Below are positions 1 to 5,263 of a DNA stretch of 5,263 nucleotides, in pieces. This DNA comes from Azoarcus sp. (GTDB taxonomy: Bacteria; Pseudomonadota; Gammaproteobacteria; Burkholderiales; Rhodocyclaceae), in contig JAITWP010000209.1 in NCBI GenBank assembly GCA_031285365.1, positions 1-5,263 of the forward strand, written 5' to 3'. Each line of letters begins with the position of its first letter. Position 1 is the stretch's first letter. Below the pieces are notes generated by a model, which had not been told where the DNA came from, did no database searches, and saw only the letters and a list, made by a program, of their open reading frames with translations. The position numbers and the translations under genes were made by a program.

Positions 1-1
1 G

Positions 2-1387
2 AACCGGGCAGTCGTAGGGGGGGTTGAAATCATCGCCTTGCCGCCGGGGGCTATTGACACGCATACGCAGTATGCATCTCAATCCGCCCGTTCGCCCAGG
101 AAACCCCCTGAGACGCCGCGCGCGACGGGACAGCCTGCCGGAGCATCCGGAAATCGTGACAACCAGAATAAATACAGCGTCGCCACAGGGGGCAGTGTTG
201 GCAGCGGCCCGGATTACGGCGAAGACTTCCACGTCACGCTTTCCAGTCTCGCGGCAGGTTCGATTCCGCGCAACCTTGCCGCTACGCCGCCACCCCGTAG
301 ACCTGAAATTCGTCCGTTCACGCCGCCCCGTATTGAAACCACGCTACGCCAGAATCCGGGCGCGATGACGGACAGGGTCGCCGAGAAAGTGGCTGCGAAA
401 GTGGCCGAAAAAGTAGCCATGCGCAGCGAAGGCAACGAGAGTATGCGCTTGCTGCAAGAAGCCAACATTCGCTTGATGGATGAACTCTCCGGCATACGCG
501 GTGTGATCGAACGTGAGCTTGCCGGTTTTTCCTGGTACGAAACACGCGTAAACGCCCCGGTCAGGGCAGAGATGCTCGGACAACTGCTTGCAGCGGGGTT
601 TTCTTCCGCCCTGGGGCGTCAGCTCGCTGAAGGGATTGGCAAGGACTCAGCGCAGGAGGCAGCATTCGACATTCTGCGTACGGCGCTTGAGCAGCGGCTG
701 AAAATCTGTACCGGCGCAAACGAGATCATCAAGAACGGCGGTATTTATGCGCTCGTCGGCCCTACCGGCGTCGGCAAGACCACCACGGTTGCCAAGCTGG
801 CGGCGCGCTTTGTCACCCGCCAGGGGGCGGGACATCTGGCGTTGATTACCACCGACGGCTACAGGATTGGGGCACAGGAGCAGTTGCGCATTTATGGCCG
901 CATCCTCGGCGTGCCGGTTTTTGCCGTGCGCGATGCCGCCGAATTACGGCAGACCCTGCTTGATTTGCGCGACAAACGCCTGGTGCTCATCGACACGATG
1001 GGCATGAGCCAGCGTGACCGCATGGTCGTAGCGCAGGCCACCATGCTGTCGGGCGCGGGTGAAGTGCGCCGCCTGTTGCTACTCAACGCCACCTGCCAGG
1101 GCGATACGCTTGATGATGTGATCAAGGCTTTTTCCGGGCCGGACACGGCAGGCTGCATTTTTACCAAGGTTGACGAAGCGGCTTCGCTCGGGGCTGTTCT
1201 CGATACGGCCATACGCCATGAGCTCGACGTGTGCTACATCGCCAACGGTCAGAGAGTGCCGGAGGATCTGCACCTGCCAAATCGTGCCTATTTATTGCAG
1301 CGCGCCCTGCATCCGCGGACGGACGAATCCCTCTGGCGGCTCGACGGCGACGAAACCGGCGCGATGCTGCGCGCCCAGGGAGCCTGA
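2..1387 (+). CDS. flhF: Flagellar biosynthesis GTPase FlhF (5' end outside window)
   Basis: FlhF is an SRP-family GTPase at the inner membrane that fixes the site of flagellar assembly. The frame is open from base 2, giving 461 visible codons. Its first residues (NRAVVGGVEIIAL) match the end of the conserved FlhF N-terminal segment, so the true ATG lies upstream and a TTG at 38 is not the start. A poorly conserved Pro/Arg/Gly-rich linker follows (about 40-370), with a VA(E/A)K repeat at 377-418, then the helical N domain and the G domain. G-domain motifs: P-loop GPTGVGKTTT at 758-787, TTDGYRIGAQEQLRIYG near 848-898, the FlhF-type G3 DTMGMSQRD at 992-1018, and G4 TKVDEA at 1163-1180. All nucleotide-binding motifs look intact, so an active GTPase is expected. 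The stop lies 1 bp before the FlhG-like gene, indicating co-transcription. Confidence 0.96.
   Translation, partial: NRAVVGGVEIIALPPGAIDTHTQYASQSARSPRKPPETPRATGQPAGASGNRDNQNKYSVATGGSVGSGPDYGEDFHVTLSSLAAGSIPRNLAATPPPRRPEIRPFTPPRIETTLRQNPGAMTDRVAEKVAAKVAEKVAMRSEGNESMRLLQEANIRLMDELSGIRGVIERELAGFSWYETRVNAPVRAEMLGQLLAAGFSSALGRQLAEGIGKDSAQEAAFDILRTALEQRLKICTGANEIIKNGGIYALVGPTGVGKTTTVAKLAARFVTRQGAGHLALITTDGYRIGAQEQLRIYGRILGVPVFAVRDAAELRQTLLDLRDKRLVLIDTMGMSQRDRMVVAQATMLSGAGEVRRLLLLNATCQGDTLDDVIKAFSGPDTAGCIFTKVDEAASLGAVLDTAIRHELDVCYIANGQRVPEDLHLPNRAYLLQRALHPRTDESLWRLDGDETGAMLRAQGA
61..75. repeat. Short inverted repeat inside the flhF linker
   Basis: GCATAC-GCA-GTATGC is a perfect 6-bp inverted repeat with a 3-bp spacer, in codons of the poorly conserved linker. 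It could be a protein-binding site or chance. Nothing nearby indicates a promoter. Confidence 0.35.
377..418 (+). repeat. 12-bp tandem repeat in flhF encoding VA(E/A)K
   Basis: Three imperfect 12-bp units (377-388, 389-400, 401-412) and half a fourth (413-418) encode VAEK-VAAK-VAEK-VA. The differences lie largely at third codon positions. The repeat sits where the variable linker meets the helical N domain of FlhF and would lengthen a charged helix. Confidence 0.75.
1377..1382 (+). promoter_or_regulatory. Ribosome binding site of the flhG-like gene
   Basis: AGGGAG lies inside the last codons of flhF, 6 nt before the ATG at 1389. It supports that start over the upstream in-frame ATG at 1170 and implies that translation of the two genes is coupled. 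Confidence 0.7.
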
Positions 1388-1388
1388 A

Positions 1389-2174
1389 ATGATCGACGGA
1401 CGAGAAGACCAGGCTGCCGGATTGCGGCGGCTCTTTCGGCAAACTCCGCCAGCGGTGGGTGCTTACTATGCCACGGGGCGGCAACGTGTCCATTATGCGA
1501 TTCTGGCTGCGCGCCGCATTGCCGGACAGCACCATAAAGTGCTGCTGCTTGATGAAGCCGTAGGCGACGAGGCACTTGGCGAAGCATTGGGGCTCGATCC
1601 TGGGCCTGATCTCCTGCAAATGCTTGATGGACGATTGACTCTGTCCGAACTCCTGCAACCCGTGCCGGGCCTCTTCGGACGCATTCCTGCCGCCGCAGCC
1701 GCGCTTGCCTTGCCCCTGCTTGATGAAACCCGGCGGGCCTGTCTGCTCGAAGCCTTGCGGGTGTTGCACCATCACGCCGGAATCGTGCTCATCCATGCCG
1801 GTTGCGATACGGCCAAGGATCCATCTCCCTTCGTGCAGGCCGCCCCGCAACGCCTTCTCGTGGCAGAGGCCAGCGCCAGCGGAGCCTGCGAAGCGTATTG
1901 CGTCATCAAGCAACTGGCCTCGGCAGGGGCCGGTTCCGTGCATGTGGCCGTGGCACGGGCGCACGATGCAGTGGACGCGCGGAATTTTTTCACTTCACTT
2001 CAGGCTCTGGTGCGTCACCATGTGGGCGTGCCGTTACTCTGGCTTGGCGAGGTCGAACGTGACGACCTTGCGGCGGGATTGACCCGTACGCTTGCGCCGC
2101 CTCTGGCGCGCGAAGTCGGCGCGGCATTTTTCCAGCGACTCGCGGGCGTTGGCATGTCGCCTAGCGCGCAATGA
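1389..2174 (+). CDS. flhG: FlhG/FleN/MinD-like protein with degenerate ATPase motifs
   Basis: This 261-residue protein is placed in the FlhG (FleN, YlxH) group of MinD-type ATPases, which control flagellar number and stimulate FlhF GTPase. Residues 7-15 (DQAAGLRRL) match the FlhG activation helix that contacts FlhF. KVLLLDEAVGDEALGEALGL (50-69) aligns with the FlhG segment usually read as LLDADLGLANVDVLLGL, and ACEAYCVIKQLA (166-177) and LGEVERDD (219-226) fit the C-terminal half. The deviant Walker A (KGGVGKT) expected near residues 25-35 is absent: the stretch reads YYATGRQRVHY. The Walker B aspartate is replaced in VLIHAG (133-138). ATP hydrolysis is therefore doubtful. The start at 1389 is chosen because AGGGAG at 1377-1382 lies 6 nt upstream and the motif begins just after it; the frame opens earlier, at 1170, but only inside flhF. 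The assignment rests on motif order and position after flhF. Divergent FlhG proteins also occur in betaproteobacteria. Confidence 0.8.
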   Translation: MIDGREDQAAGLRRLFRQTPPAVGAYYATGRQRVHYAILAARRIAGQHHKVLLLDEAVGDEALGEALGLDPGPDLLQMLDGRLTLSELLQPVPGLFGRIPAAAAALALPLLDETRRACLLEALRVLHHHAGIVLIHAGCDTAKDPSPFVQAAPQRLLVAEASASGACEAYCVIKQLASAGAGSVHVAVARAHDAVDARNFFTSLQALVRHHVGVPLLWLGEVERDDLAAGLTRTLAPPLAREVGAAFFQRLAGVGMSPSAQ

Positions 2175-2185
2175 GTCGCGAGTTC

Positions 2186-2199
2186 CTCACCTGGGTGAG
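2186..2199 (+). promoter_or_regulatory. Inverted repeat covering the probable fliA Shine-Dalgarno site
   Basis: The 33-bp gap before fliA holds CTCACC-TG-GGTGAG, a perfect 6-bp inverted repeat. In RNA it could fold as a 5-bp stem with a 4-nt CUGG loop. The right arm (GGTGA, 2194-2198) is the best Shine-Dalgarno match for the ATG at 2208, and the left arm resembles the anti-SD sequence at the 16S 3' end. A weak hairpin hiding the fliA ribosome site, opened by ribosomes finishing flhG, is possible. The stem is short, so chance is a real alternative. Confidence 0.4.
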
Positions 2200-2207
2200 A
2201 CGGACGC

Positions 2208-2930
2208 ATGACGTATGAGGCAGGAAGTCGACTCGATATGGACCATCTGATGGTGAGCTATGCGCCACTCGTCAAGCGATTGGCGTATCAGATGATGTCC
2301 CGCCTGCCTGCCAGCGTGGAAGTCGAAGACCTCATCCAGAACGGCATGATGGGCCTGCTGGATGCCATCAACCGTTTCGAGGAGGGTCTGGGCGCGCAGT
2401 TTGAAACCTATGCTGTACAACGCATCCGTGGCGCGATGCTCGATGGGCTGCGCGAAGCCGACTGGGCGCCGCGCAGCACACGGCGCGACATGCGGCGAAT
2501 CGAAACCGCCATCAACGCACTTGAACAGAAAAATGGCCGCCCGCCGGCCGAATCCGAAATCGCCGAACACCTCGGTATGGGGCTTTCCGAGTACCAGCGC
2601 ATGTTGCAGGACGCACGCGGGCACCAACTCATCTATTTCGACGATTTTTCTTCTGAGGATGGTGAAGATTTCCTCGAACGTCACTTCGGGCAATCCGATG
2701 CTGATCCGCTTGCGCTGCTCGAAGATGCCGACACAAAGACCAAACTCGTCGAAGCCATACAAAGACTGCCCGAGAGGGAAAAAATGGTCATGGCGCTCTA
2801 CTACGACGAAGACCTCAACCTGCGCGAAATTGGAGAAATACTCAATGTCACTGAATCTCGGGTTTGTCAGTTACACAGTCAGGCCGTAGCGCGCCTGCGC
2901 TCCTGGATGCTGGGACACCGCCATGGATAA
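2208..2930 (+). CDS. fliA: RNA polymerase sigma-28 factor FliA
   Basis: FliA directs RNA polymerase to late flagellar promoters (filament, motor, chemotaxis) and is normally held back by FlgM until the hook is finished. The 240-residue length is typical. Region 2 spans about 14-90: APLVKRLAYQMMSRLPASVEVEDL, then FETYAVQRIRGAMLDGLREADWAPRS (65-90), a strong FliA signature. Region 3 follows (about 91-140, ending EYQRMLQDA). Region 4 (about 183-235) carries LPEREKMVMALYYDEDLNLREIGEILNVTESRVCQLHSQA, the -35-binding helix-turn-helix. The ATG at 2208 is preferred because homologues carry a short prefix before the MDHL-type segment. An in-frame ATG at 2238 with AGGAAG at 2222-2227 is the alternative. 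Its 3' end overlaps motC by 8 bp. No sigma-28 promoter (TAAA-N15-GCCGATAA) was found in the window. Confidence 0.97.
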   Translation: MTYEAGSRLDMDHLMVSYAPLVKRLAYQMMSRLPASVEVEDLIQNGMMGLLDAINRFEEGLGAQFETYAVQRIRGAMLDGLREADWAPRSTRRDMRRIETAINALEQKNGRPPAESEIAEHLGMGLSEYQRMLQDARGHQLIYFDDFSSEDGEDFLERHFGQSDADPLALLEDADTKTKLVEAIQRLPEREKMVMALYYDEDLNLREIGEILNVTESRVCQLHSQAVARLRSWMLGHRHG

Positions 2931-3663
2931 AGTCAGCATCATCGGTCTCTTTCTGGCTGTGGGCGCCATCCTCGGCGGGCAGGTGCTCGAAGGCGGGCAC
3001 ATTTCCTCGCTGTTGCAGCCGACAGCCTTTCTCATCGTTGTGGGAGGAACCACCGGGGCAGTACTGCTGCAAAGCCCGCTGAATGTTTTTCTTGGCGGCG
3101 TAAAGATGATGAAATGGGTGTTCGTGCCGCCGCTTTCAGGATATGAAGGCGACATAGAGCGCATCATTCTGTGGAGTTACCAGGCACGCCGGGAAGGGGT
3201 GCTCATGCTTGAACAGCACATCAAGGAGCTTGACGAGCCCTTCATGCGTCGTGGCCTGCAAATGCTCATCGATGGCGTCGAACCTGGGAACCTGCGCGAA
3301 TCGCTCGAAATCGAAGTCGATGCCTGGGCGACGCAGATGCGCCAATGTGCCCGCATCTGGGAGAGCGCGGGCGGATATTCTCCGACCATCGGTATTCTTG
3401 GAGCCGTGCTGGGGCTGATCCACGTCATGGAGAATCTGTCCGATCCCACCAAGCTGGGTGCGGGCATTGCCGTAGCTTTCGTTGCCACCATCTATGGCGT
3501 CGGCCTTGCCAACCTTATCCTGCTGCCCGTTCACAAAAAACTCCTTTCGCACATCGGCACCCTTGCCGGCCGCCGCGAAATGCTCATCGACGGGCTCATC
3601 GGCATTGCCAACGGCGACAACCCGCGCATCATCGAAGGCCGGATGCGGGGATACGTTCAGTAA
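2923..3663 (+). CDS. motC: Flagellar stator protein MotC (MotA family)
   Basis: MotC is the MotA-type stator subunit that, with MotD, forms a proton channel and transmits torque to FliG. Its 246 residues contain four membrane helices: about 4-21, 31-50, 152-170 and 178-202, with a cytoplasmic domain at roughly 55-150. R89 and E97 have the spacing and surroundings of the FliG-facing charges R90 and E98 of E. coli MotA. P154 and P202 fit the conserved prolines P173 and P222. The segments FLIVVGGTTGAVLLQSP and GYSPTIGILGAVLGLIHVMENL, followed by GIAVAFVATIYGVGLANL, are characteristic of the MotC branch of Pseudomonas rather than of E. coli MotA. The ATG at 2923 lies inside the fliA 3' end and has only a weak Shine-Dalgarno site, so translation is probably coupled to fliA. 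Confidence 0.93.
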   Translation: MDKVSIIGLFLAVGAILGGQVLEGGHISSLLQPTAFLIVVGGTTGAVLLQSPLNVFLGGVKMMKWVFVPPLSGYEGDIERIILWSYQARREGVLMLEQHIKELDEPFMRRGLQMLIDGVEPGNLRESLEIEVDAWATQMRQCARIWESAGGYSPTIGILGAVLGLIHVMENLSDPTKLGAGIAVAFVATIYGVGLANLILLPVHKKLLSHIGTLAGRREMLIDGLIGIANGDNPRIIEGRMRGYVQ

Positions 3664-3668
3664 AAGGA
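3664..3668 (+). promoter_or_regulatory. Ribosome binding site of motD
   Basis: AAGGA directly follows the motC stop codon and lies 10 nt before the motD ATG at 3679. It fixes the start. The ATG at 3668 is in another frame. Confidence 0.7.
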
Positions 3669-3678
3669 TGTCGGCACC

Positions 3679-4545
3679 ATGGCACGGCGACGCAGACCCC
3701 GTAGCGGAGAAGAGCACGAAAACACCGAACGCTGGCTCGTCTCCTACGCCGACTTCATCACCCTGCTGTTTGCCTTTTTTGTCGTCATGTACTCGTTGAG
3801 TTCCGTCAACGAAGGCAAATACCGGATACTTTCCAACTCCCTGATGCAGGCGTTTCGCAGTGCCAGCGTCAACGTTGAAGGGAGAAATATCGTCACCCCA
3901 CCTGTCATCATCTCCAGCAATCCCGTCGCGCCCATCAAACGGCCCAACGTGCAAGATAAGCAAGGCGCCGCACGCGAGCAGACCGCCCGAAAAATGCGCG
4001 ACATGGCCAGTGAGATCCGCCGTGTCCTCAGGCCCATCACCGGGGACGGAAAGGTCAGGGTCACGGAAGGCGCCTTTGGCGTGACCGTCGAAATCAATGC
4101 AAGCGTGCTGTTTGCTGTCGGAGAAGCTGTCCTTGGCGATGAGGCGAACGCCGCGTTGCGTGCGGTGGCCAAAGTGATTTCAGAGGCCGAATTTCCAGTC
4201 ATGGTCGAAGGCCATACCGACAGCGTCCCGATCCATACCCATCGTTTCCCTTCCAACTGGGAACTCTCATCGGCCCGAGCCTCCTCGGTCGTGCGGCTCT
4301 TTATCGAAAACGGCGTTTCTCCGGGTCGCCTTACCGCCGCAGGCTATGCCGACCAACGCGCCATTGCCGACAACGAAACCGAAGAAGGCCGGGCGCGCAA
4401 TCGCCGCGTAGCGATCATGCTCGAATCACGCGTTCCTGAGCCTGAGGCCGAGTCTGAATCCGAATCGCCCGCGCCCGAGGCACAGTCGATTGAACCCGGA
4501 ACCATCGGTCCGGGCGGGATTGCTGATTCCATTTTGCCGCAGTGA
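3679..4545 (+). CDS. motD: Flagellar stator protein MotD (MotB family, OmpA-like domain)
   Basis: MotD pairs with MotC and ties the stator to peptidoglycan. The 288-residue protein starts with an Arg-rich cytoplasmic tail (MARRRRPRSG), followed by ERWLVSYADFITLLFAFFVV. Asp25 in SYAD corresponds to the proton-carrying Asp32 of E. coli MotB, in a single membrane helix at about 24-42. A plug/linker region follows (about 43-135). The OmpA-type peptidoglycan-binding domain covers about 140-250, with VEGHTD (176-181), NWELSSARA (193-201) and RARNRRVAI (238-246). The N-terminal sequence closely fits the MotD branch of Pseudomonas. Residues 252-288 form an acidic Pro/Glu/Ser-rich tail beyond the folded domain, probably disordered in the periplasm. 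It is the last gene of the + strand run and ends 23 bp from the convergent rtcB stop. Confidence 0.94.
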   Translation: MARRRRPRSGEEHENTERWLVSYADFITLLFAFFVVMYSLSSVNEGKYRILSNSLMQAFRSASVNVEGRNIVTPPVIISSNPVAPIKRPNVQDKQGAAREQTARKMRDMASEIRRVLRPITGDGKVRVTEGAFGVTVEINASVLFAVGEAVLGDEANAALRAVAKVISEAEFPVMVEGHTDSVPIHTHRFPSNWELSSARASSVVRLFIENGVSPGRLTAAGYADQRAIADNETEEGRARNRRVAIMLESRVPEPEAESESESPAPEAQSIEPGTIGPGGIADSILPQ

Positions 4546-4563
4546 GCATGGGGTGATTCAGAA

Positions 4564-4579
4564 CTGCCTCATTCGGCAG
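4564..4579. terminator. Possible shared hairpin between convergent motD and rtcB
   Basis: CTGCC-TCATTC-GGCAG is a perfect 5-bp inverted repeat with a 6-nt loop. It covers the end of the rtcB reading frame and lies 19 bp after the motD stop. Its position between convergent genes suits a bidirectional transcription end. Neither strand shows a following T tract, so it is at best a weak intrinsic terminator. Confidence 0.3.
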
Positions 4580-5263
4580 CCTTGAAGTTGTAGACCGTCC
4601 GAAGCCTTTCGACGATATCCACCGTTGGGTGGATGTGCGAAAGAATCTCATCCATGCTCTTGTAAGCCATTGGCGACTCATCCAGTGTACTGCGATGAAC
4701 CGAGGTGGAAAAAATATTCTTCATCTCGGACTGGAACTCAATCATGGAAAGCGTATTGAGCGCCTTGGTGCGGCTCATTAATCGGCCCGCCCCATGCGGC
4801 GCGGAGTAGTTCCATTCCGGGTTGCCTTTACCCACGCAAATAAGGCTGCCGTCGCGCATATTGATCGGAATCAGCAGGTGTTCCCCCGATTTGGCGGAAA
4901 CAGAGCCCTTGCGCAATATCATTGCCTCCGTGTCGATATAGTTGTGAATGGTGGTGAAGCGATCCGTTTCGGTCAGCCCCATCCCTTGCAGAATGACTTC
5001 CGTCATCGCCTGTCGATTCAGTACCGCGAAACGCTGGATGATCCGCATATCGTGCAGGTAGTCATCGAACAGTTCATCCGAGGCGTAGGCCAGATCCTTG
5101 GGAATGTTCGTGCCGGTTTTCAGGCGTTTGCAGGCTTGTTCCTGATACCAGGAGGCGACTTCTTGCCCAAGGTGGCGGCTGCCGGAGTGCACGACCAAAT
5201 ACAGGGTTCCGTCATCCGCGCGATTCACCTCGATGAAATGATTGCCGCCGCCCAGGGTGCCGA
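4569..5263 (-). CDS. rtcB: RtcB-family RNA ligase (N-terminal part outside window)
   Basis: RtcB joins RNA 2',3'-cyclic phosphate or 3'-phosphate ends to 5'-OH ends, using GTP and Mn2+, through a guanylyl-histidine intermediate. It serves RNA repair in bacteria. About 230 C-terminal residues are visible. The frame stays open to the window edge and begins GTLGGGNHFIEV, a core RtcB motif, so the GTG at 5228 is internal and not the start. The metal and guanylylation histidines are present: NHF (codon 5238-5240), HSGSRHLG (5187-5189), HNYID (4944-4946) and APHGAGRLMSR (4794-4796), the last matching the nucleotide-accepting His404 of the Pyrococcus enzyme (His337 in E. coli). NMRDGSLICVGKGN and the C-terminal YKSMDEI...VYNFKAAE ending suit a short bacterial RtcB subgroup. 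The upstream metal-binding Asp/Cys region, promoter and any rtcA or rtcR neighbour lie outside the window. Confidence 0.95.
   Translation of the reverse strand, partial: GTLGGGNHFIEVNRADDGTLYLVVHSGSRHLGQEVASWYQEQACKRLKTGTNIPKDLAYASDELFDDYLHDMRIIQRFAVLNRQAMTEVILQGMGLTETDRFTTIHNYIDTEAMILRKGSVSAKSGEHLLIPINMRDGSLICVGKGNPEWNYSAPHGAGRLMSRTKALNTLSMIEFQSEMKNIFSTSVHRSTLDESPMAYKSMDEILSHIHPTVDIVERLRTVYNFKAAE

Noticed and set aside
24..368. 114-codon Arg-rich + strand frame
   Set aside because: Shifted frame of the flhF linker; the composition reflects GC-rich codons read out of frame.
1170..1388. N-terminal extension of the flhG-like frame into flhF
   Set aside because: It would overlap flhF by over 200 bp, and the DQAAGLRRL motif and a good ribosome site both support the start at 1389.
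1161..1964. 267-codon open frame on the - strand opposite flhF and flhG
   Set aside because: Antisense shadow in GC-rich coding DNA; its translation resembles no known family and two genuine + strand genes occupy the region.
2929..2960. TAAAG at the motC start as a sigma-28 -35 element
   Set aside because: No GCCGATAA-like -10 element follows at the required distance.
3680..3695. Sigma-54-like element TGGCAC at the motD start
   Set aside because: The -12 part reads CGCAG instead of TTGCA, and the site lies inside the coding sequence.
3136..3963. 275-codon open frame on the - strand opposite motC and motD
   Set aside because: Both + strand proteins are strongly recognisable; the antisense product is low-complexity and has no convincing motif or start.

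Overview
The window is a compact late flagellar cluster on the + strand (flhF, an flhG-like gene, fliA, motC, motD), followed by a convergent gene for an RtcB-family RNA ligase on the - strand. Both outer genes are cut by the window ends: flhF lacks its first few dozen codons and rtcB lacks its N-terminal part. The DNA is GC-rich and almost wholly coding; gaps are 1, 33, 15 and 23 bp and fliA/motC overlap by 8 bp. FlhF/FlhG, sigma-28 and a MotC/MotD-type stator point to a Gram-negative proteobacterium with a polar or otherwise position-controlled flagellum. The general gene order resembles the Pseudomonas flhF-fleN-fliA...motCD region, and the divergent FlhG suggests a betaproteobacterium or close relative. 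This taxonomic call is an inference.

Layout: 2-1387 flhF, the SRP-type GTPase that sets where the flagellum is built. 1389-2174 encodes a MinD/FlhG-type partner that keeps the N-terminal DQAxGLRRL motif but has lost the recognisable ATPase P-loop and Walker B aspartate. 2208-2930 fliA, sigma-28. 2923-3663 motC and 3679-4545 motD, the proton-driven stator pair. 4569-5263 (minus strand) rtcB.

The genes fit one plan. FlhF and its FlhG-like partner place and count flagella, FliA switches on late flagellar genes once the hook is complete, and MotC/MotD anchor to peptidoglycan and supply torque. The chemotaxis genes that lie between fliA and motCD in Pseudomonas are absent here. RtcB is an RNA-repair enzyme with no evident link to motility and probably marks the end of the flagellar operon.

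I see no tRNA, rRNA, CRISPR, insertion sequence or phage feature, and no convincing promoter. No intergenic stretch exceeds 33 bp. The most interesting point is the apparent loss of the ATPase motifs in the FlhG-like protein. I do not see a clearly new multi-gene system.
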